This document shows positions 27,171-35,777 of a stretch of DNA of 64,000 nucleotides, piece after piece (positions within the stretch are counted from its first letter, which is position 1; the number at the start of each line of letters is the position of its first letter). A program made the translations under genes and the position numbers. Origin of the DNA: Stenotrophomonas maltophilia. Its GTDB lineage: Bacteria; Pseudomonadota; Gammaproteobacteria; Xanthomonadales; Xanthomonadaceae. The notes under the pieces are model-generated. The model saw only the letters and a list, made by a program, of their open reading frames with translations, was not told the origin of the DNA and ran no database searches. The DNA lies in NCBI GenBank assembly GCA_009912235.1, contig WNDS01000001.1:186001-250000 (forward strand), read 5' to 3'.

Positions 27171-28658
27171 TTACGCCGGCTTGGCCTGTTCGCTTTCATC
27201 GGCGTTCGGCAGCGGCGGCAGCGTCGGGTCAACGGTCACCGGCACGTCGCTCTTCAGCAGCGCGGCGGCTTCGCGGTCGCTGCCCACGGCCGGCGGTGAG
27301 CCGCGCAGCGGCAGGCCGGCGGTCTCCTTCACGAACATCATCGTGAGCAGGCCGATCACCGCGGCACCCATCAAGTAATACGCCGGCACCAGCGGGTCGC
27401 CGGTGCGTTCCACCAGCCAGGCGGTCACCAGCGGCGTGGTGCCACCGAACAGCGACACCGAGACATTGAACGCGATCGACAGCGCGCTGTAGCGCACCGG
27501 CGTGTAGAACAGCGCCGGCAGCGTGGACGGCATCGAACTGGTGAAGCACACCAGCGCCAGGCCCAGCAGCATCAGGCCGAGGAAGATCAGCCCGTCATGC
27601 CCGGTACCGATCAGCAGCAGGCAGGGCACGGCCAGCACCAGCAGCGCAATGCACGCACCGATGATCATCGGCCGGCGCCCCAGCCTGTCACTGAACAAGC
27701 CGCCCACGATGTTCAGCGGCATCATCACCAGCATCACGATGATGATCAGCAGCAGGCCCTTGCTCTCGGCATAACCCATCGTCACGCTCAGGTAGCTGGG
27801 CATGTAGGTCAGCAGCATGTAGTCGGTGACGTTGAACACCAGCACCAGGCCCATGCAGACCAGCAGCTGCGGGCCGTGCACCCGCAGCAGCGCACCCAGG
27901 CCGGGCCGCTCGTGGTCGCGCTTCTCGGCTTCCTCGGCAAACGACTGGAATGCCGGCGTTTCTTCCAGCTTCATGCGCATGTACAGCCCCAGCAGGCCCA
28001 GCGGGCCGGCCACCAGGAACGGAATGCGCCAGCCCCACTCCAGCATCTGATCGCTGCTCAATGCCATGTGCAGCGCGGTGACCGTGCCGGCGCCGGCGAT
28101 GTAGCCGCCCAGCGTTCCGAACTCCAGCCAGCTTCCCATCAGCCCGCGGTTGCGGTCGGTCGAGTACTCGGCAATGAAGGTGGCCGCGCCGCCATACTCG
28201 CCACCGGTGGAAAAGCCCTGCACGATGCGTGCGAGCAACAGCAGTACCGGCGCCCAGATGCCGATGCGCTCGTAGGAGGGAATCAGGCCGATGGAGAACG
28301 TGCCCAGCGCCATCAGGATCATGGTGAAGGCCAGCACTTTCTGGCGCCCGTAGCGGTCGCCCAGCGGGCCGAACACCAGCCCGCCCAGCGGGCGTACCAG
28401 GAAGGCCACGGTGAACGTTGCGAACGCAGCGATCACCTGCGCGGTGGGGTTGCTGGAGGGGAAGAAGACCTGGCCGATGGTCACGGCGAGGTAGCCGTAG
28501 ACGCCGAAGTCGAACCATTCCATGGCATTGCCGAGGGCGGCGGCACCAACGGCGCGCTTGAGCATGGGCTTGTCGACGACGGTGATCTCATCGACCTTCA
28601 GGTGGCGGCGGCGTTTGAACCAGCCGAAATGGGCATGGGAATCAGGTTGATCCTGCAT
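27171..28658 (-). CDS. proP: ProP-like MFS osmolyte/H+ symporter
   Basis: The protein has 495 residues and 12 membrane helices. It shares long stretches with the proline/betaine transporter ProP: NAMEWFDFGVYGYL, LVRPLGGLVFGPLGDRYGRQK, GLIPSYERIGIWAPVLLL, GFSTGGEYGGAATFIAEYS and MLLTYMPSYLS. It imports proline, betaine or related solutes with protons under osmotic stress. It lacks the C-terminal coiled coil of E. coli ProP that tunes osmosensing. The start at 28658 has AAGGGA upstream and matches family length; an in-frame extension to 28808 is not supported. Confidence 0.85.
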   Translation of the reverse strand: MQDQPDSHAHFGWFKRRRHLKVDEITVVDKPMLKRAVGAAALGNAMEWFDFGVYGYLAVTIGQVFFPSSNPTAQVIAAFATFTVAFLVRPLGGLVFGPLGDRYGRQKVLAFTMILMALGTFSIGLIPSYERIGIWAPVLLLLARIVQGFSTGGEYGGAATFIAEYSTDRNRGLMGSWLEFGTLGGYIAGAGTVTALHMALSSDQMLEWGWRIPFLVAGPLGLLGLYMRMKLEETPAFQSFAEEAEKRDHERPGLGALLRVHGPQLLVCMGLVLVFNVTDYMLLTYMPSYLSVTMGYAESKGLLLIIIVMLVMMPLNIVGGLFSDRLGRRPMIIGACIALLVLAVPCLLLIGTGHDGLIFLGLMLLGLALVCFTSSMPSTLPALFYTPVRYSALSIAFNVSVSLFGGTTPLVTAWLVERTGDPLVPAYYLMGAAVIGLLTMMFVKETAGLPLRGSPPAVGSDREAAALLKSDVPVTVDPTLPPLPNADESEQAKPA

Positions 28659-29261
28659 GGGGGTTCCCTTGGTAGCGTGTTGTGTGGGGAATGGGGCGGT
28701 GTGGTGTGTCCCGCGAATCGGAAACGGCGATGCTGGCGCAACAGGCGCAGGGGCATCGGAGTGGTTGGCCATCACGGCCGGAAACGCGCGCCGGCAGACG
28801 CCGGGCACGGCAAGGCACTGCCAATGCAGTGGAAAGCGAGGAACGCAACGCCTTCGGCACCGCAGGCGGTGGCGCGACAGGCGTTGCAGTCAGGGGAGTG
28901 CAGGGCAGGTGCGCCGACAGGTCAGGCGGACCATGTCCCTGCAGGTATCACCCGCCAGGATCCAGTGCGCGGCAGTGGATTTCCAGAGCAGGTGCAGGCG
29001 TGGCAAGCGAAGCGCCGGTCGGCAGTGCTTCCCACGTAACCGGTACACCCGTTACGTAGTGCTTCGTGTCGATCATCCAGCCATCATACCGGCATCGGCG
29101 TGAGCGTGCAGCGAAGCGGGCGCGACCGGACGCTGTGTTCCAGCGCAGTTTTCCGCAGGTTTCATCGCTGCATGAACATGATGACGCCGCATCCACGCCG
29201 CGTGGGCGCGCTGATGACAAGCGCACTTCTACGGTTGACCTGCACACCACAGGAGCAGACC
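28659..29261. other. 603-base intergenic region without a convincing gene
   Basis: The region separates the divergent proP and host-attachment genes. I see no ORF with family signature. It contains an inverted repeat, ACGTAAC (29034-29040) and GTTACGT (29051-29057), that extends to 10 bases with one mismatch. Promoters for both neighbours should lie here. A 42-codon minus-strand frame across the palindrome is not convincing. Confidence 0.5.
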
Positions 29262-29678
29262 ATGGCCCAACGCATTCCAGAAGGTACCTTGATCATCGTG
29301 GCCAACGGCGGCTCTGCGCGTGTCTTCACCAACGTCGGCAGCGATCACACACTGACCCTCAGGCAGCAGGGTGAGCTGACGCTGCAGGATCTGAGCGCCG
29401 AAGGCGTGTCCGGCCAGGGCCCGTCGGGCTCGGTACCGCCGGACATGTCGCCGTCGCAGCTGAACGAGGCCGCCTTTGCCAAGCAGGTGGCCGAGCAGAT
29501 CAACGATGACGCCCTGCATAACCGCTACGCACATTTCGTGCTGGTGGCCGACCCGACAACACTAGGCCGCATCCGCCCGCTGCTGCACAAGGAGGCGCAG
29601 GCGCGCCTGGTGCACGACCTCGCCAAGGATCTGACCAACGCCCCGCTGGATGATATCCAGCGCGCCCTGGCCGCCTGA
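29262..29678 (+). CDS. Host-attachment-family protein
   Basis: The 138-residue protein starts at an ATG preceded by AGGAG. Features such as GTLIIVANGGSARVFTN near the start and HFVLVADPTTLGRIRPLLHKEAQARLVHDLAKDLTN at the C terminus belong to the family called protein required for attachment to host cells. The biochemical role is unknown; the fold resembles release-factor-like (eRF1-related) domains. No signal peptide is present, so it is cytoplasmic. A thioredoxin gene follows after 5 bases. Confidence 0.78.
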   Translation: MAQRIPEGTLIIVANGGSARVFTNVGSDHTLTLRQQGELTLQDLSAEGVSGQGPSGSVPPDMSPSQLNEAAFAKQVAEQINDDALHNRYAHFVLVADPTTLGRIRPLLHKEAQARLVHDLAKDLTNAPLDDIQRALAA

Positions 29679-29683
29679 CCGCC

Positions 29684-30007
29684 ATGCCGTTCCTGCGCGA
29701 CCACGCCGCTGTTGAACCGCCCTTGGCTGATGTCGAGGGCATCACGGGCTGGTTGCTGCTGGAATTCGGCGCCCCGTGGTGCGGCCATTGCCAGGCCGCC
29801 CAACCGGCACTGCAGCAGTTCGTGGATGCGCACGAGCTGCTGCACCTGAAGATTGAAGATGGCAAGGGCCGGCCGCTGGGCCGCGCGTTCAAGGTGAAGC
29901 TGTGGCCCACGGCCGTGCTGCTGCACGACGGCACCGAAGTCGCCCGCGTCGTGCGGCCGCAGAGCATGGCCGACCTGCAGAGCCTGGCTGACGTGCTTCC
30001 AGGCTGA
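29684..30007 (+). CDS. Thioredoxin-family protein
   Basis: The 107-residue cytoplasmic protein has the redox motif W-C-G-H-C at residues 32-36 (FGAPWCGHCQAAQPAL) and a thioredoxin-like core with the cis-proline segment KLWPTAVLLHDG. The CGHC motif is more like protein disulfide isomerases than thioredoxin's CGPC. It starts 5 bases after the host-attachment-family gene and is likely cotranscribed. Confidence 0.88.
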   Translation: MPFLRDHAAVEPPLADVEGITGWLLLEFGAPWCGHCQAAQPALQQFVDAHELLHLKIEDGKGRPLGRAFKVKLWPTAVLLHDGTEVARVVRPQSMADLQSLADVLPG

Positions 30008-30324
30008 AACACCTCATTCCCGCCGTTGGCCGGCAACCGCACCATTCCTGCAATCGCATGCATCCATCCACGCATGGCGTGGATCTACAAATGCCGCGTC
30101 GCCCATCACGAATCCGGATGATGCCGGTCGTTGCTCGGCAACCGCCACGCATCAAACCGCAGCAGGGTAGTGCCGGCCGTTGGCCGGCAACCGCACGATG
30201 TCCGCAATCGCAAGCATCCATCCAAGCACGGCACGAATCCACAAACACGCCGCCGTCCATCACCCACACACATCCCCTGCCACCGGTCGCCGCGATCCCT
30301 CGCGGCGGCCGACGACCACGTCCC
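30008..30324. repeat. Repeat-rich intergenic region (SMAG and second REP family)
   Basis: No gene is seen in 317 bases. A SMAG unit is at 30066-30088. A second element (GCCGTTGGCCGGCAACCGCA followed by a TGCAATCGCA-like and GCATCCATCCA stretch) occurs twice, at about 30021 and 30174, suggesting a local duplication. A weaker copy is near 30127. Confidence 0.65.
30288..30307 (-). terminator. Hairpin after the autotransporter gene
   Basis: CGCCGCGA-TCCC-TCGCGGCG forms a perfect 8-base-pair stem with a 4-base loop, 17 bases past the autotransporter stop on the minus strand. There is no U-tract, so termination efficiency is uncertain. Confidence 0.45.
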
Positions 30325-32646
30325 TCACCAGCTGTAATTCACCCCCAGCTGTGCGCTGGTCTGGTGGTAACCCTTGCCCTGCTGCCGGGCCATGCCCGCC
30401 CAGGCGCCTACACCATTGGCAAACTTCAGCGATGCACCAGCACTGAACTCACCGCGGCTGCGAGGAATGCGCCCGTCCACACGTTCGCCATCCATCAGCA
30501 CGTCCGAGCGCGAGCGGTTGTGCAGCCAATGCGCGGCCACATACGGCTGCACATCGGTGGTGCCATTGCCCCAGCGGGTCACGCCGGACAGGCGCACACC
30601 GGCACGCCCGAACACGCCGTCATCATCACGAGTGGTCACACGGGTGCCGTTGACCTCGGTGTGATCCACATCGCCCCAGCGGGTGTAGCCCACCTGCAGC
30701 TGCGGCTCCAGGAACAGGCCGCCGTTGCTGGCCCCGCCAACACGGAACGCATAACCGGTCTCCAGCGCGCCCTGCCAGGCACGGCTGTCGTAGCGCTCGG
30801 TGGCCAGCGCCACGCCTTCCACGCGGTTGCGGAACTGCGCCCGCTGCAGCGAGCCGTCCAGATAGAAGCCGGCATACGGATCAGCCGCATCGGCCACGCG
30901 CCAGGTGCCGTAGACGCCCAGCGCCTCGCCCTTCACCTTGCCACGGGCGTAGTAGCCGGTCAGCGCATTGGTGGAGGTGCTGCTGGCATTGCCCGAGGAC
31001 AGCATCACGCCCACGCTGCTGCCAGCCACGCCGCGCCACAGGTCGGCACCCACGGTCAGCGCCTGGCTGTTGCCACGAATGTCCAGCTGTCGGCCAGTGG
31101 CATCAAAGCCGTTGCGCGAGCCATCCACGCGCGCCCATGCCCGGCCGCCGTTCTGGCCAGCCTGGCGGTCGTGGTAGCCCAGCCGGAACATCGTCTGCGC
31201 CGCCTGCAGGTTGGCCAGGTAGGCGCCGCCTTCCGGGCGCAGCACCGGCTCGGGAACTTCCGGGTTGCACGCGGGCAGGGTCGGGTCCACTACGCACGGG
31301 TCCGGTGCGGTGGGCAGCTGCGAACGCAGGTACCAGTTGCCATCAGCCCCGGTGCCCTTGTGCAGGAAATACTCGTACTGGCCGCCGACCGCGCGGCCAG
31401 CCAGGTTGAACTGGCCGTTGGACGCGCCGGCCACGGTGATCAGCTCGATGCCGTTGACCGTCTGTGCGCCTGCACCGCCCACGTTGTTGACGCGCACGTT
31501 GGCCGTGCCGCTGGTATCACCGCCGATGATCAGCTTGTCGGTGGCGGCATCGTCGCCGGCCAGCACCGTGTTGAAGATGATCGTGCCGTCGGCGCCACTG
31601 AAGTTTCCGGCCACATTAAGGTTGTGGAAGGCAGAGCCGTCGCCAAGGGAGACCGTGCCATTGCGTAGATCCAGCGTGCCGACCGTGGAATCGCCGGTCA
31701 TGTTCCAGGTGGCAGCGTCCAGCGTGGCGCGGGTGACGTTGTTCATGACGCCGGTCAGTACCGCGCCATTGGAAAGCTTGGCGTGCAGCTGCAAGGTTGC
31801 ATCGGCACGAAGCGCACCCTGCAGTTGCGACGCGTCGACGTTCAGATTCAACGTGGCGCCATCGATGGCTTCAGCAATCACGCCATTGCCGCCGCTGACG
31901 GTGCTGCCGTTGGCGACGGTCACGGTGGTGCTGTCGATCAGGTTAATGCCGCGCGCAACAATGCCACTGCCGGTACGCCCGGTGACGTGAGATCCCTCCA
32001 GAGCAATGGTGTTGTCGGCGATCGTGCGACCAGCCGCAAAGCCGTCATCCATGACGACAATGCCGTTCTGATCGCCAATGATGGTGGAGCCGTTGGTGGC
32101 ACGGATGGTGGAGTTGGCGAATACCGCCAACCCGGTCGCGAGATCTGTCGGCACCCCGCCCGTCCCCGTACCGGTCGATTCAATACGCGTGTTGGAAACA
32201 TCAAGGATGCCGCCTTGGGTGTAGGCGCCCGCGCCGCGGCCGCTGAGGGTGGAATCGGTCACGACGGCCACGCCGGCAGGGCCCCTGGAGGCCTTACTGC
32301 CGTTGGTCACGGCCAGCGCCGCCCCGCTGTCGTTGCTGAACGTGGACGTGGTGATGTTCGCGGAGGCCGAGACGACAGAGGCAATGGAGAATGTGTTGCT
32401 GCCACTGACACTGGCGCCCGTCATGTCCAGCATGGCCCCATCGCCCACGGTGGCGGACCTGGCAGAGCTGCCGGGGGTGAACGTAAGTACCGCGCCGGCA
32501 CCACTCGCTTGCCAACCCTCGATTGGGTCCCCTGGATTGACCGTGGCGCTTTCCCCCGGATTGAGCGTGCGGGCCTGCAGCGGCCCAGCGGCAGACAACG
32601 CAGCGGCCAGAGCCAGCGCCAACGAACGACGAACTGCGATCTTCAT
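30325..32646 (-). CDS. Autotransporter adhesin with C-terminal outer-membrane barrel
   Basis: From the ATG at 32646 (CAGGAG upstream) the protein has 773 residues. A signal peptide (about 1-26, ending LQA-RT) is followed by a Ser/Thr/Gly/Asn-rich passenger (about 27-490) with repeated short beta-helix strands such as DMTGASVSGSNTF and GNGVIAEAIDGATLNLN. After a proline/cysteine linker (PDPCVVDPTLPACNPEVPEP), the autotransporter barrel (about 520-773) ends in GVNYSW. No protease triad or known toxin motif was found, so adhesion or biofilm formation is the likely role. Confidence 0.88.
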   Translation of the reverse strand: MKIAVRRSLALALAAALSAAGPLQARTLNPGESATVNPGDPIEGWQASGAGAVLTFTPGSSARSATVGDGAMLDMTGASVSGSNTFSIASVVSASANITTSTFSNDSGAALAVTNGSKASRGPAGVAVVTDSTLSGRGAGAYTQGGILDVSNTRIESTGTGTGGVPTDLATGLAVFANSTIRATNGSTIIGDQNGIVVMDDGFAAGRTIADNTIALEGSHVTGRTGSGIVARGINLIDSTTVTVANGSTVSGGNGVIAEAIDGATLNLNVDASQLQGALRADATLQLHAKLSNGAVLTGVMNNVTRATLDAATWNMTGDSTVGTLDLRNGTVSLGDGSAFHNLNVAGNFSGADGTIIFNTVLAGDDAATDKLIIGGDTSGTANVRVNNVGGAGAQTVNGIELITVAGASNGQFNLAGRAVGGQYEYFLHKGTGADGNWYLRSQLPTAPDPCVVDPTLPACNPEVPEPVLRPEGGAYLANLQAAQTMFRLGYHDRQAGQNGGRAWARVDGSRNGFDATGRQLDIRGNSQALTVGADLWRGVAGSSVGVMLSSGNASSTSTNALTGYYARGKVKGEALGVYGTWRVADAADPYAGFYLDGSLQRAQFRNRVEGVALATERYDSRAWQGALETGYAFRVGGASNGGLFLEPQLQVGYTRWGDVDHTEVNGTRVTTRDDDGVFGRAGVRLSGVTRWGNGTTDVQPYVAAHWLHNRSRSDVLMDGERVDGRIPRSRGEFSAGASLKFANGVGAWAGMARQQGKGYHQTSAQLGVNYSW

Positions 32647-33247
32647 GAGGGAACTCCTGTGGAAATCTGACTTCAGGGAGAGATGAGGGGACGAGCGCCC
32701 GCTACTGGGCAGCCGGCGAGGCGGCGGCCACTGGAGCAATGCCAGGAATCGAGCGGTCAGTCCGGCTGTGGGACGAACGCGGCGGCGCCTTCCGTGTGGG
32801 TGACGGTGGCGGGGGCAGTTCGGGAAGAAGCATGCCTGCCGGGGAGCCGGCATTGAGCCGTCGATGACGGCATGGAGGCGGCGGCACGTTGACGGAGGGC
32901 ACTGCGAACGGCGGTCTGCATGACAGACTCCTTTGAGGGGGAACTCGAGGAACTGCGCATTCACTTCGTCAGCGTTAACACCTTGCGGATCAGGCATGAA
33001 ATCAATGTGAAAGTGAATGCACTTTGCGACGGGAAATCGACTCCATTACGTCAATCAGTGGCGCCGCAAACTGTTGCTGTCGCTTACGGCAGGTCGACAG
33101 TTTCGTCCGCTCCGGGACCGGCTTCCATGCAACTAATTGCATTCGGCGGGGCTGCCCCGGCGCTCCGACGGGTTCCATTCAGCTGCACTGCAACATGCGG
33201 CCCCCAGCCCCGGTGCTACGATCACGACGCCACCTGAATCGATCCAA
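32647..33247. other. 601-base divergent intergenic region
   Basis: This lies between the autotransporter (minus) and the GH92 gene (plus). It contains one small minus-strand ORF (listed separately) and a lower-GC segment near 32990-33030 that probably holds the autotransporter promoter. Nothing else is recognisable. Confidence 0.5.
32757..32921 (-). CDS. Possible small ORF upstream of the autotransporter
   Basis: A 54-residue frame starts MQTAVRSALRQRAAASMPSS and has an excellent ribosome-binding site (AAAGGAG, six bases before the ATG). The protein is rich in Ala, Arg, Ser and Thr and matches nothing I recognise. It precedes the autotransporter on the same strand by 110 bases and could be a leader peptide or a chance ORF with a fortuitous RBS. 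Confidence 0.35.
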   Translation of the reverse strand: MQTAVRSALRQRAAASMPSSTAQCRLPGRHASSRTAPATVTHTEGAAAFVPQPD

Positions 33248-35602
33248 ATGCCGATGCCCACGCTGGACCGTCGTCTCCTGATCGCTGTCGCTGCCGGGGC
33301 GATGCTCGCCACCGGCGTCGCCGCTGCCGCCCCCGCCAAGACCGCCGCCGACAAGGCCTACGCCTCGGTGGATCCCTTCATCGGTACCGGCGGGGAAGGG
33401 CATACCTACCCCGGCGCCACCGTGCCGTTCGGCATGGTCCGGCTCAGCCCGGACACCCGCATCCAGCCGCGCGAAAAGGCCTATGGCTGGGCAGCGGGCT
33501 ACCGCTACGACGACAGCAGCATCGTCGGCTTCTCGCACACGCATTTCTCCGGCACCGGCCACTCGGATCTGGGCGACATCCTGGTGATGCCGTTCACCGG
33601 CAACCCGGGCCTGGAGCGCGGCGACCCGGAAAAGCCGCGCAGCGGCTACGCCTCGCGCTTCCGCCATGATGATGAGAAGGCCGAGCCGGGCTATTACGCC
33701 GTCACCCTGGACGACTACAAGGTGCGTGCCGAGCTGACCACCAGCGCCCGCGTGGGCGTGCACCGCTACGCCTTCCCCAAGGGCACCGATGCCAAGGTGC
33801 TGGTGGACATGCGCACCAGCATGTACGGCTACCCGGGCAAGGTGCTGTGGTCGCGGGTGCGCGTGCGCGATGACGGCACGGTCACCGGCTTCCGCGAAAC
33901 CCGCGGCTGGGCACCGGGCCGTCAGCTGTACTTCGCCATGCGCTTCTCGCGCCCGCTGGCGCGCCATGAGCTGCACAACACCGAGCAGGACATCGTCTAC
34001 AAGGGCTTTGCGCCCCCGGGCGAGAAGGACCCCAGCCAGCGTGCGCAGATTGAAGGCCGCCAGCTGGCGGGCACCTTCGACTTCGGCAAGCTGGATGCGC
34101 CGCTGGTGGTGAAGGTGGCGATCTCGCCGGTCAGCGAGGCCGGTGCCATCGCCAACCTGGACGCTGAAGTGCCGGACTTCAACTTCGACCGCGTGCGCGC
34201 GCAGGCCAAGGCCGAGTGGACCCAGGCGCTGTCGGTGCTGGACATCGACGCGCCCGAACATGCGCGCCGCAGTGCCTATACCGCGCTCTACCACACCATG
34301 CTGGGGCCGACGCTGTTCATGGACGCCGACGGCCAGTACCGCGGTTCGGACAACGCCGTGCACAAGGCCGACGGTTTCACTCACTATTCCACGTTCTCGC
34401 TGTGGGACACCTACCGTGCGCTGCACCCCTTGCTGACCCTGGTGCAGCCGGAGAAGCGCACCAGCGATTTCATCAATTCGATGCTTGCCCACCAGGAGCA
34501 CAGCCCCTACGGCATGCTGCCGGTGTGGTCGTTCCATGGCCTGGAAGACTGGTGCATGATCGGCTACCACGCCGTGCCGGTGATCGCCGATGCCTACGTG
34601 AAGGGCATTCGTGGCTTCGATGCGGACAAGGCGTTGAAGGCGATGGTGACCACCGCCAACTACGGCCCGTATGACGGCATCGCGCAGTACCGCGAGCTGG
34701 GCTATGTGCCGATTGACGAGGAAGGCGAAGCGGCCAGCAAGACGTTGGAATACGCCTTCGACGACTGGACCATCGCCCGTATGGCGCAGGCCATGGGCAA
34801 GACCGATGTGGCCTCCACCTTCGACAAGCGTGCCGGCAACTGGCACAACGCCTTCGACAAGGACACCGGCTTCATGCGGGCGCGCAAGCGTGATGGCAGC
34901 TTCCGCACGCCGTTCGACCCCAGCGCCAGCGGTTACGGCACCGATTACACCGAGGGCAACGCCTGGCAGTACTCGTGGTACGTACCGCAGGACGTGGCCG
35001 GCCTGGCCGCCGCGCACGGTGGCAGCGACAAGCTGCTGGCGCGCCTGGACGACGTGTTCAATGCGAAGGTCGATCCGTCCATCTTCGCGCACATGGAAGA
35101 CATCACCGGCCTGATCGGCTGGTACGCGCACGGCAACGAGCCGAGCCACCACGTGGCCTACCTGTACTCGTATGCCGGCCAGCCGTGGCGCACCCAGGCG
35201 CGCCTGAAGCAGATCATGGACACGCAGTATGCCGACCGCCCCGATGGCCTGGCCGGCAATGATGACGTGGGCCAGATGTCGGCGTGGTATGTGTTCACTG
35301 CGCTGGGCTTCTACCCGGTGGCGCCGGGTTCGGCCGAGTACATCATCGGCCGCCCGTTCCTGCCCAGGACCGCGATGCGCCTGCCGAACGGCAAGACCTT
35401 CACGATTGTTGCCGAAGGCCTGGACGACAAGCACACCTACGTGGGTGGCGTAACGTTGAACGGCAAGCCGCTGCAGCGTACGTTCCTGCGCCACGACGAG
35501 ATTCTGGCCGGTGGTGAGCTGGTGTTCCGCATGCAGGCCGAGGCGAACACCGCCTGGCCGGGCGCCGGTGCGCAGCAGCCGTATTCGATGTCGAAGCCAT
35601 AA
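33248..35602 (+). CDS. GH92-family alpha-1,2-mannosidase
   Basis: The 784-residue secreted or periplasmic enzyme has a signal peptide (about 1-28). GH92 marker blocks follow: VDPFIGTGGEGHTYPGATVPFGMV, GFSHTHFSGTG, YHAVPVIADAYVKGIRGFD and, near the end, GNDDVGQMSAWYVFTALGFYPVAPG with the catalytic acidic residues. GH92 enzymes are calcium-dependent exo-alpha-mannosidases that trim N-glycans or fungal mannan. It stands alone, with no other glycan-degradation genes nearby. A second Met at 33254 is an alternative start. Confidence 0.93.
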   Translation: MPMPTLDRRLLIAVAAGAMLATGVAAAAPAKTAADKAYASVDPFIGTGGEGHTYPGATVPFGMVRLSPDTRIQPREKAYGWAAGYRYDDSSIVGFSHTHFSGTGHSDLGDILVMPFTGNPGLERGDPEKPRSGYASRFRHDDEKAEPGYYAVTLDDYKVRAELTTSARVGVHRYAFPKGTDAKVLVDMRTSMYGYPGKVLWSRVRVRDDGTVTGFRETRGWAPGRQLYFAMRFSRPLARHELHNTEQDIVYKGFAPPGEKDPSQRAQIEGRQLAGTFDFGKLDAPLVVKVAISPVSEAGAIANLDAEVPDFNFDRVRAQAKAEWTQALSVLDIDAPEHARRSAYTALYHTMLGPTLFMDADGQYRGSDNAVHKADGFTHYSTFSLWDTYRALHPLLTLVQPEKRTSDFINSMLAHQEHSPYGMLPVWSFHGLEDWCMIGYHAVPVIADAYVKGIRGFDADKALKAMVTTANYGPYDGIAQYRELGYVPIDEEGEAASKTLEYAFDDWTIARMAQAMGKTDVASTFDKRAGNWHNAFDKDTGFMRARKRDGSFRTPFDPSASGYGTDYTEGNAWQYSWYVPQDVAGLAAAHGGSDKLLARLDDVFNAKVDPSIFAHMEDITGLIGWYAHGNEPSHHVAYLYSYAGQPWRTQARLKQIMDTQYADRPDGLAGNDDVGQMSAWYVFTALGFYPVAPGSAEYIIGRPFLPRTAMRLPNGKTFTIVAEGLDDKHTYVGGVTLNGKPLQRTFLRHDEILAGGELVFRMQAEANTAWPGAGAQQPYSMSKP

Positions 35603-35705
35603 GGGTGGTTTGGGGGTGTCGGCCGATGGCCGGCACCGCCGTGGCGGTTGGATCAGGCGCAGTGCGTTTGTCGATCACGATGGTGGGGTCGGGCAGGGCG
35701 CCTTT

Positions 35706-35776
35706 GTAGATCCACGCCATGCGTGGATGGGGGCCTGCGATTGAATGAATCGTGAGGTTGCCGGCCCACAGCCGGC
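35706..35776. repeat. SMAG unit and GCCGGC hairpin
   Basis: A GTAGATCCACGC / GCGTGGAT unit is at 35706-35728. A second small stem, GCCGGC-ccaca-GCCGGC, is at 35760-35776. A related imperfect stem (GTGTCGGCC/GGCCGGCAC) sits at about 35617-35637. They fill the space between the convergent GH92 and sensor-kinase genes. Confidence 0.7.
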
Positions 35777-35777
35777 A

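Noticed and set aside
27571..29039. Plus-strand frame across proP and beyond
   Set aside because: It is His/Gln-rich antisense to proP, with no motif continuing past the proP start.
28948..29076. Minus-strand 42-codon ORF (MIDTKHYVTGVPVTW...)
   Set aside because: No ribosome-binding site, no recognisable motif, and it is mostly made of the palindrome and surrounding DNA.
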